From VRUE01 sp963819755 (GTDB taxonomy: Bacteria > Actinomycetota > Thermoleophilia > Solirubrobacterales > 70-9), in assembly GCA_963819755.1 (NCBI GenBank), contig CAWFXB010000001.1, positions 868,001-932,000 on the forward strand: a stretch of DNA of 64,000 bases, given 5' to 3'. Below the pieces are notes generated by a model. That model made no database searches. It had not been told where the DNA came from and saw only the letters and a list, made by a program, of their open reading frames with translations. Shown here in pieces: positions 58,498-64,000 of this stretch. Position numbers and translations under genes: made by a program. The first letter of the stretch is position 1; each line of letters starts with the position of its first letter.

Positions 58498-58689
58498 TCA
58501 GCCCAACGAGCGATGGCGGCGATCGCTAAACCAGGCTTCAGCGCCAAACCCTACGAGCATTGCCAAGGGCACGATCACGGCAATCGCGAGGAACACCGCG
58601 CTACCGTCCACGCCGAGCACCGCCGTCAGCGACGCCAGAAGCACCGCAATCGCCGAAGACAGAAACCTTCGCTTCCACATGAGGCCCAT
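58498..58689 (-). CDS. small two-helix membrane protein
   Basis: 63 residues from the ATG at 58689. Two hydrophobic helices, FLSSAIAVLLASLTAVLGV and AVFLAIAVIVPLAMLVGFGA, with basic ends. The ATG follows the stop of the gene at 58691-58921 by 1 base, so the pair is translationally coupled. No family recognised. It lies 25 bases before def. Confidence 0.6.
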   Translation of the reverse strand: MGLMWKRRFLSSAIAVLLASLTAVLGVDGSAVFLAIAVIVPLAMLVGFGAEAWFSDRRHRSLG

Positions 58690-58690
58690 A

Positions 58691-58921
58691 CTACGCCCCG
58701 AGTGCCCCGAAGGCCGAATACCACAGCGCAAGCAGCGCACCAAGGAACATCCCTTCCCGCCAACCGTCGATGTCCAACTTGAGACCGAACATCGAGGCAA
58801 GGCGCACGGCGGTCTCACCAAGCACTCCACCAATTGCGGCTCCCGTCCCGACATCGGTAAATCCAATGCCCCCATCTGGCAGATCGGCCGCTACAAGAAC
58901 CACGAGACTTTGCAAAGTCAT
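58691..58921 (-). CDS. small membrane protein, unknown
   Basis: 76 residues. A first hydrophobic stretch (LQSLVVLVAADLP) and a C-terminal one (GMFLGALLALWYSAFGALGA) flank a Gly-rich part (GGIGFTDVGTGAAIGGVLGE). It is followed directly by another small membrane gene. Upstream, 181 bases reach priA without a gene, where a promoter could lie. Function unknown. Confidence 0.55.
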   Translation of the reverse strand: MTLQSLVVLVAADLPDGGIGFTDVGTGAAIGGVLGETAVRLASMFGLKLDIDGWREGMFLGALLALWYSAFGALGA

Positions 58922-59102
58922 GGGGCCTAAAGGGTTTAGCCGCCAGAAGTCTCCCCTTCTGAGCGCAGATATCTACGGAACGACCGACCACCCCCGCGGG
59001 CCCGAGTGGGATCGCAGAGGTGGGTAGGTCGAGTATCAGATCTTCTGAGAGCAGCAGCGACCGGCGGTTTGTTTTCGGTACGAACTCGATGAACCAGGCC
59101 CC

Positions 59103-61289
59103 CTACTGAGGGTCGACGTCGACACCGATCGCGACGTCCTTGAGCGAGCGGTCGGCGGCCAGGCGCTCGACTGCGGCGCCGATCGCGGCTACGGTCGCCT
59201 CGCGATCCTGGGCCTTGGTCAGGAGGCGGCGGCGGTACTTGTTGCGAACGCGGAACATCGGCGCCGGGCCGAGCAGGTCGGTGTCGTGAGGCAAGGTCTC
59301 GGCGAGTGTGGTGGCCAACACCGAGGCCGCTTTATTCAGTCGCGGCTCGGACTCCGACTTGAGCACGATCCGGACCAGGTGGGAGAAGGGCGGGTAGCGA
59401 AGCGCCCGGCGGCGCTCGATCTCCTCGGAGAGGAAGGCCGCGGAGTCGTGGCGGGCAGCGTGGGCGATGCTCGCCGCTTCCGGCGCCAGGGTCTGGACGA
59501 TCACCTCTCCCCCGGCCTCGCCGCGGCCGCTGCGCCCGGCGAGCTGGGCGACCATCGCGAAGGTCCGCTCCCCGGCGCGGAAGTCGGGGAAGCGCAGGGT
59601 CGCGTCTGCGTCGAGGATCGCACTGAGGGTCACCTCGGGGAAGTCGTGGCCCTTGGCGACCATCTGGGTGCCGACCAGCACCGCACTCTCCGCCTCGCCG
59701 AAGCCGGCGAGGATGCGGGCGTGGGCGCCGCGACCGGAGGCGGTATCGGAGTCGAGGCGAAAGACCGGCATTGGGTCGAGCTGCGCGGCGAGCAACGCCT
59801 CGATCTGCTCGGTCCCGGCGCCGGCCCGTGAGAGAGTCGTCGAGTCGCAATCGGGACAGGCGCGCGGCAGCGGCTCCGCGTGGGCGCAGTGGTGGCAGAC
59901 GAGCCGCCCAGCGTGGCGATGGACGATCAGCGAGACGTCGCAGTTGGGGCAGCCCCAATGCCGTCCGCAGGAGCGACAGGTGAGCCAGGGGGCGAAACCG
60001 CGGCGGTTGACCATCAGGATCGCCTTCGCACCTGAGTCGCGCACCCCCCCCAGCGCTTCCCAGGTGACCGGATGCAGGGGCCCGGAGCGCGGATCAGCCT
60101 CGCGCATGTCGAGCACCTCGACCGGCGGCATCGGCCGGCCGTCGACCCGGCGTGGCAGCTCGACCCGTGGCAGCTCCAGCCACGACTCCGGTCGCGGCGT
60201 CGCCGTCCCCGCCGCGAGGATCGCGCCGCATTCGACGGCCCGGCGACGGGCGACGGTGCGGGCGTCGTAGCAGGGGTCGCCCTCCTGCTTGTAGGAGGAA
60301 TCGTGCTCCTCGTCGATCACGATCAGGCCGAGGTCGCGGACCGGAGCGAAGACGGCGGAGCGAGGCCCGACGCAGACACTCGCCTCGCCACTGCGCAGGC
60401 GGCGCCACTCGTCGTAGCGCTCGCCCGGAGAGAGGGCCGAGTGCAGGACCGCGAAGCGATCGCCGAGCCGGGCGCGGAAGCGCGCCACCGCCTGCGGGGC
60501 GAGGCCGATCTCGGGGACGAGGACGATCGCCCCCCGGCCCCGGGCAAGCGCGGCCTCGACCGCGGCCAGGTAGACCTCGGTCTTGCCCGAGCCGGTGACG
60601 CCGTGGATGAGCAGCCTTTGCGGCGCCCCCGCTTCGCCGTCGAGGGCCGCAACGATCTCGGCGACTGCACGCTCCTGCTCCTCGAGCAGTTGCGGACGGC
60701 CCGCGGTGGCGCCCAGGACGGCACCGCCGGGGCACCGCCGCACCTGCGAGCTGCGGGTCGAGATCAGGCCGCGCTCCTCCAGTCGCCGCAGGACCTGGCG
60801 ATCGGCGCCGACCGCGGCAGCCATCTCCCCGGCGGACATCTCCCCCCCGCCCAGAGCCTCCAATGCCGCCCGCTGCTTGGCGCCCAAGCGGCCCCCTCCG
60901 GCGAGCGCTTGCTCACCGACGGCCGTGATCTCGGCGCGCAGCTCGGTCCGCGAGCGGACCCGCTGTCCACCGGCCCCCGTTCCCGGCGGCAGCACCAGCT
61001 GCAAGCCGCGCGAAGGCGTCGAGCAATACTCCCCGCCTACCCAGAGCCCGAGGCGGACGAGCTCCGCCGGCACGCCGGCCTCGAGCGCTTCCAGGGGCTC
61101 GGCGAGGCGCTCGGGCGGCAGCTCGGACGTCTCGGCGAGATCGACGACGACCCCCAGCGCCCGCCGTCGCCCGAAAGGCACGCGAACCACGCTGCCCACC
61201 TCGAGATCCGCCATCTCCTCCGGCAGCCGGTAGTCGAAGGGACCGCGCAGGGCGCGGGCGGTCGTCAGCGGCTCGACCTTGGCAATCAC
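59103..61289 (-). CDS. priA: primosomal replication protein / helicase PriA
   Basis: 728 residues. The N-terminal DNA-binding domain (GPFDYRLPEEMADLEVGSVV) is followed by helicase motifs LLIHGVTGSGKTEVYLAAVE and LIVIDEEHDSSYKQEGDPCY, then the zinc domain (CRSCGRHWGCPNCD, CHHCAHAEPLPRACPDCDS) and VLVGTQMVAKGHDFPEVTLS with GRSGRGEAGGEVIVQTL. It restarts replication at stalled forks. It is in its usual position near fmt and def, though two small membrane genes and 181 bases intervene. Confidence 0.96.
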   Translation of the reverse strand: MIAKVEPLTTARALRGPFDYRLPEEMADLEVGSVVRVPFGRRRALGVVVDLAETSELPPERLAEPLEALEAGVPAELVRLGLWVGGEYCSTPSRGLQLVLPPGTGAGGQRVRSRTELRAEITAVGEQALAGGGRLGAKQRAALEALGGGEMSAGEMAAAVGADRQVLRRLEERGLISTRSSQVRRCPGGAVLGATAGRPQLLEEQERAVAEIVAALDGEAGAPQRLLIHGVTGSGKTEVYLAAVEAALARGRGAIVLVPEIGLAPQAVARFRARLGDRFAVLHSALSPGERYDEWRRLRSGEASVCVGPRSAVFAPVRDLGLIVIDEEHDSSYKQEGDPCYDARTVARRRAVECGAILAAGTATPRPESWLELPRVELPRRVDGRPMPPVEVLDMREADPRSGPLHPVTWEALGGVRDSGAKAILMVNRRGFAPWLTCRSCGRHWGCPNCDVSLIVHRHAGRLVCHHCAHAEPLPRACPDCDSTTLSRAGAGTEQIEALLAAQLDPMPVFRLDSDTASGRGAHARILAGFGEAESAVLVGTQMVAKGHDFPEVTLSAILDADATLRFPDFRAGERTFAMVAQLAGRSGRGEAGGEVIVQTLAPEAASIAHAARHDSAAFLSEEIERRRALRYPPFSHLVRIVLKSESEPRLNKAASVLATTLAETLPHDTDLLGPAPMFRVRNKYRRRLLTKAQDREATVAAIGAAVERLAADRSLKDVAIGVDVDPQ

Positions 61290-61337
61290 CCACCCAAGCT
61301 ATGGAGAAAGGCGGACGGCCGGATATCCTGCCCGGCA

Positions 61338-61844
61338 ATGGCCCTCAACCTCAGTCCCGGCGAGCAGGTGATCTTCCAGGGCCACCCCTCGTGGCGGGCG
61401 CTCCTCGGCTTCTATCTGAAAGGGATCCTGGTCGCGGCGATCATTGGCGTGATCGCAAAGCTGTTCGGCGCCGGCAGCGCGACCGTCTTCCTGATCGTCC
61501 TCGTGGTGATTGCCGTCACCGTCCTCGCCGGCTTCGTCAAGCGGGTCGCGACGACCTACACGATCACCAGCCGCCGCCTCAACATCAAGCGCGGCATCGT
61601 CTCGCGCGAGATCCAGGAGACGCGGCTGGAGCGGGTGCAGAACGTCAACTACCGCCAGTCGGTCTACCAGCGAGTGATGCAGATTGGCGACGTCGACTTC
61701 GATACCGCCGCGACCGACGACTACAACTTCGTCTTCGTCGGTGTCGCCGATCCGGGCGACGTCGTCCACCGGGTGGACCAGGCGACCGGCGCCGGAGCGC
61801 CGGGCACGCATGGCTTGGGAGAGGCGCAGCCTCCGAGCAGCTAG
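61338..61844 (+). CDS. bacterial PH-domain (YdbS/bPH2-like) membrane protein
   Basis: 168 residues from the ATG at 61338. A short N-terminal segment with GEQVIFQGHPSWRALLGFYL is followed by two membrane helices (GILVAAIIGVIAKLFGAG and IVLVVIAVTVLAGFVK). Then comes the PH-like domain TYTITSRRLNIKRGIVSREI with RLERVQNVNYRQSVYQRVMQ and IGDVDFDTAATDDYNFVFVG. This is the conserved bPH2 pattern. Role unknown; membrane-associated. It ends in a CTAG shared with the metK stop. Confidence 0.88.
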   Translation: MALNLSPGEQVIFQGHPSWRALLGFYLKGILVAAIIGVIAKLFGAGSATVFLIVLVVIAVTVLAGFVKRVATTYTITSRRLNIKRGIVSREIQETRLERVQNVNYRQSVYQRVMQIGDVDFDTAATDDYNFVFVGVADPGDVVHRVDQATGAGAPGTHGLGEAQPPSS

Positions 61845-63094
61845 GCGGGAGTCGCCGCCGCTGAGCCGACGGCCTCGCGCAACGCATCGGCGCGGTCCGT
61901 CTTCTCCCAGCTGAAGTCCGGATCGTCGCGGCCGAAGTGACCGTAGGCGGCGGTCTTCCGGTAGATCGGCCGATGCAGGTCGAGGTAGCGGCGGAAGGCC
62001 CCGGGGCGCAGGTCGAACTCGGCTTCGACCAGGCGCGAGAGCTCCAGGTCGGGCAGCTTGCCGGTGCCGAAGGTCTCGACCATCAGCGAGACCGGGTGGG
62101 CGACCCCGATCGCGTAGGCGACCTGCACCTCGCAGCGCTGGGCGAGGCCGGCCGCGACGAGGTTCTTGGCGACGTGACGGGCGGCGTAGGCGGCGGAGCG
62201 GTCGACCTTGGAGGGATCCTTGCCCGAGAAGGCGCCGCCGCCGTGACGGGCCATGCCGCCGTAGGTGTCGACGATTATCTTGCGGCCGGTGAGGCCAGCG
62301 TCGCCAACCGGGCCGCCGATCACGAACTTGCCGGTCGGGTTGACGAGGAAGCCCTCGCGCAGCGCGGCCTCGTCGTAGAGCCCGTTCGCCTCGGCCTCGA
62401 GCACCGGGGCGACGACGTGCTGCCAGAGGTCGGGCTTGATCGTCGACTCGGAGTCGACGCCCTCGGCATGTTGGGTCGAGATCAGCAGCTTCTCGACCCG
62501 CACCGGACGGCCGTTCGCGTAGCGCACCGTCACCTGGGTCTTGCCGTCGGGGCCGAGGTAGTCGAGCGTGCCGTCCTTGCGCACTGCGGCCAGGCGCTCG
62601 GCGAGCCGGTGGGCGAGATGGACCGGCATCGGCATCAGCGCCTCGGTCTCGTCGGTGGCGTAGCCGAACATCATGCCCTGGTCGCCGGCTCCGGCCAGCA
62701 GCAGTTCGTCGTCGGTCGACGGGCCGGTGCGCGTCTCGTGCGAGGCGTCGACTCCCTGGGCGATGTCGGGCGACTGCTTGTCGAGCGAGACCAGGACCGA
62801 GATGTGGTCGCAGTTGTAGCCGTAGTCGCCGTGGTCGTAGCCGATATCGCGGATCGTCTCGCGGACCAGCTCGGGTACGTCGAGGTGAACATTGGTCGAG
62901 ATCTCGCCGGAAACAACAGCCATGCCGGTGTTGACCAGGGTCTCGCAAGCAACCCGACCCTCGGGATCGCCCGCCATCACGGCGTCGAGGATGGTGTCGG
63001 AGATCGCGTCGCAGACCTTGTCCGGGTGGCCCTCGGTGACCGACTCGGAAGTGAAGAGGTACTCGCCCGCGGCGAGTGGCTGGATATCTGACAT
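61841..63094 (-). CDS. metK: S-adenosylmethionine synthetase
   Basis: 417 residues. SESVTEGHPDKVCDAISDTI holds the ATP and Mg ligands, with GAGDQGMMFGYATDETEALM and GRKIIVDTYGGMARHGGGAF as further signatures. It makes SAM from methionine and ATP, feeding the many methyltransferases in this window. It lies 24 bases after the der stop, so co-transcription with der is likely. No SAM riboswitch is visible in that gap. Confidence 0.97.
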   Translation of the reverse strand: MSDIQPLAAGEYLFTSESVTEGHPDKVCDAISDTILDAVMAGDPEGRVACETLVNTGMAVVSGEISTNVHLDVPELVRETIRDIGYDHGDYGYNCDHISVLVSLDKQSPDIAQGVDASHETRTGPSTDDELLLAGAGDQGMMFGYATDETEALMPMPVHLAHRLAERLAAVRKDGTLDYLGPDGKTQVTVRYANGRPVRVEKLLISTQHAEGVDSESTIKPDLWQHVVAPVLEAEANGLYDEAALREGFLVNPTGKFVIGGPVGDAGLTGRKIIVDTYGGMARHGGGAFSGKDPSKVDRSAAYAARHVAKNLVAAGLAQRCEVQVAYAIGVAHPVSLMVETFGTGKLPDLELSRLVEAEFDLRPGAFRRYLDLHRPIYRKTAAYGHFGRDDPDFSWEKTDRADALREAVGSAAATPA

Positions 63095-63118
63095 AGGCGG
63101 AAGCGTACCCGGGGAGCG

Positions 63119-64000
63119 TCAGCGACGGCGGCCCGTATGCGGAACGAAATCGATGATCAGCGGGATGCCCTCGAGGCCGTAGGTCTCTCTCATCCGGTTC
63201 TCCAGGTGGTAGGCCCAGTCGCGGACGATCAGACGGCGGTCGTTGACCTGGATCGCGAAGCGCGGCGGGCTCTCGCCGATCTGCGCCGAGTAGTAGAGGC
63301 GCAGGCGCCGGCCGCGGCGCGAGGGCGGCGGCGTCGTCGCGACCACGTCGGCGACGAAGCGGTTCAGCTCCGGCGTCGGGATCCGCTCGGCCGCACGGTC
63401 GGCGAGCTGCAGCGCCTTGGGCAGCAGCTTGGCGACGTTGCGGCCGTAGAGCGCCGAGCCGGTGACGACCTCCGGCCGCAGGCGCAGCTTGCGCTCGACC
63501 CGCGCCCGGGCGTCGTCGACGTCGGTCATGCCGATGTCCCACTTGTTGAGGACCAGCAGGGTCGCGCAACCGGCCCGCATCGCCATCTCAGCGATCCGCA
63601 GGTCCTCCGCCGTCACCCCGTCGGCGGCGTCGCAGACGACGATCGCCACGCCGGCCCGCTCGACCGCCAGCTCGGAGCGCAGCTGGGCGTAGTAGTCGAC
63701 CGTGCCGGCGACCTTGGAGCGGCGGCGCAGGCCGGCGGTATCGACCAGCAGGACCGCGCGCCCATCGACCTCCAGCTCGGTGTCGATCGCGTCGCGGGTG
63801 GTGCCGGCCCGCTCGGAGACGATCACCCGCTCGCTGCCGAGGAAGGCGTTGACCAAGGAGGACTTACCGGCGTTGGGGCGACCGACGACGGCGACGTGGA
63901 CGGGTTCGTCGCCGGGCGCCGCGGGAGGCAGCTCGCCCAGCAGCTCGACCATCCGGTCGAGCAGGTCGCCGGTGCCCAGCCCGTGCGTCGCCGAGACCGC
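63119..64000 (-). CDS. der: ribosome-assembly GTPase Der (5' end outside window)
   Basis: The frame is open to the right edge. Residues before the internal ATG at 63952 (AVSATHGLGTGDLLDR) are the end of the first G domain, so the gene continues beyond the window. The visible second G domain has VAVVGRPNAGKSSLVNAFLG, the switch GTTRDAIDTE, VDTAGLRRRSK and NKWD. The C-terminal KH-like domain ends VPHTGRRR. Der has two GTPase domains and acts in 50S assembly. Confidence 0.95.
   Translation of the reverse strand, partial: AVSATHGLGTGDLLDRMVELLGELPPAAPGDEPVHVAVVGRPNAGKSSLVNAFLGSERVIVSERAGTTRDAIDTELEVDGRAVLLVDTAGLRRRSKVAGTVDYYAQLRSELAVERAGVAIVVCDAADGVTAEDLRIAEMAMRAGCATLLVLNKWDIGMTDVDDARARVERKLRLRPEVVTGSALYGRNVAKLLPKALQLADRAAERIPTPELNRFVADVVATTPPPSRRGRRLRLYYSAQIGESPPRFAIQVNDRRLIVRDWAYHLENRMRETYGLEGIPLIIDFVPHTGRRR

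Noticed and set aside
60072..61844. Long + strand frame running through priA into the PH-domain gene
   Set aside because: Everything before 61338 is the shadow of priA; only the part from 61338 has protein-like features.
1..64000. CRISPR array
   Set aside because: No series of regular, evenly spaced direct repeats was found; the recurrent motif is spaced irregularly at 0.4-1.9 kb.

Overview
The window looks like a chromosomal segment of a very GC-rich actinobacterium. The most likely group is Thermoleophilia/Solirubrobacterales. This rests on dense GC-rich coding, zinc-binding L28 and L32, an WhiG/FliA-type sigma factor, a SepIVA-like coiled-coil gene beside coaD, and small XRE and winged-helix families that I associate with that class. 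The lineage is inferred from gene content, not from a search.

The first ~15.6 kb is accessory DNA. It begins inside a TPR-CHAT protease-like gene and continues through a loosely packed, mixed-strand series of orphan genes: a zinc-ribbon membrane protein, several small membrane or hypothetical proteins, an AbiJ/HEPN abortive-infection protein, a secreted allene-oxide-cyclase-like barrel, a minimal tyrosine recombinase, a DUF429-like protein, a frameshifted IS1182-family element with terminal inverted repeats, and a three-gene XRE/SSB cluster with a frameshift at a G tract. A short motif (TCGCGCGAAGC, partly palindromic) recurs on the + strand between these genes: six exact copies, one with a single mismatch and two looser ones. 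I saw none in the core region. The region ends at the 3' side of a tRNA-Gly(GCC) gene, the classic edge of an integrated island.

From 15.6 to 64 kb the window is conserved housekeeping chromosome, mostly on the - strand. In coordinate order it carries: RNase HI-like and VOC proteins, a WhiG/FliA-like sigma factor, XerD and an L,D-transpeptidase; an ilvD-thiD-dprA-comM block; rnhB-lepB-rplS-trmD-khpA-rpsP-ffh-ftsY-smc-rnc-acpP-plsX-rpmF, joining ribosome assembly, the SRP pathway, chromosome organisation and lipid synthesis; sepIVA-like-coaD-rsmD-recG-fakA-like; an RND/MMPL transporter; rpmB with the complete riboflavin set ribH-ribBA-ribE-ribD; a + strand glycosyltransferase, flippase and cation/proton antiporter group; rpe-rsmB-fmt-def-priA; metK; and the 5'-truncated der.

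Most notable points: the same-orientation intergenic motif with a lone recombinase in the array; an SMC of only 812 residues with no recognisable hinge; an RNase III lacking one catalytic glutamate; a 47-bp palindromic element found both between ffh and ftsY and in frame inside ribD; an L19 with a ~95-residue acidic tail; and a 26-bp perfect palindrome beside the tRNA.
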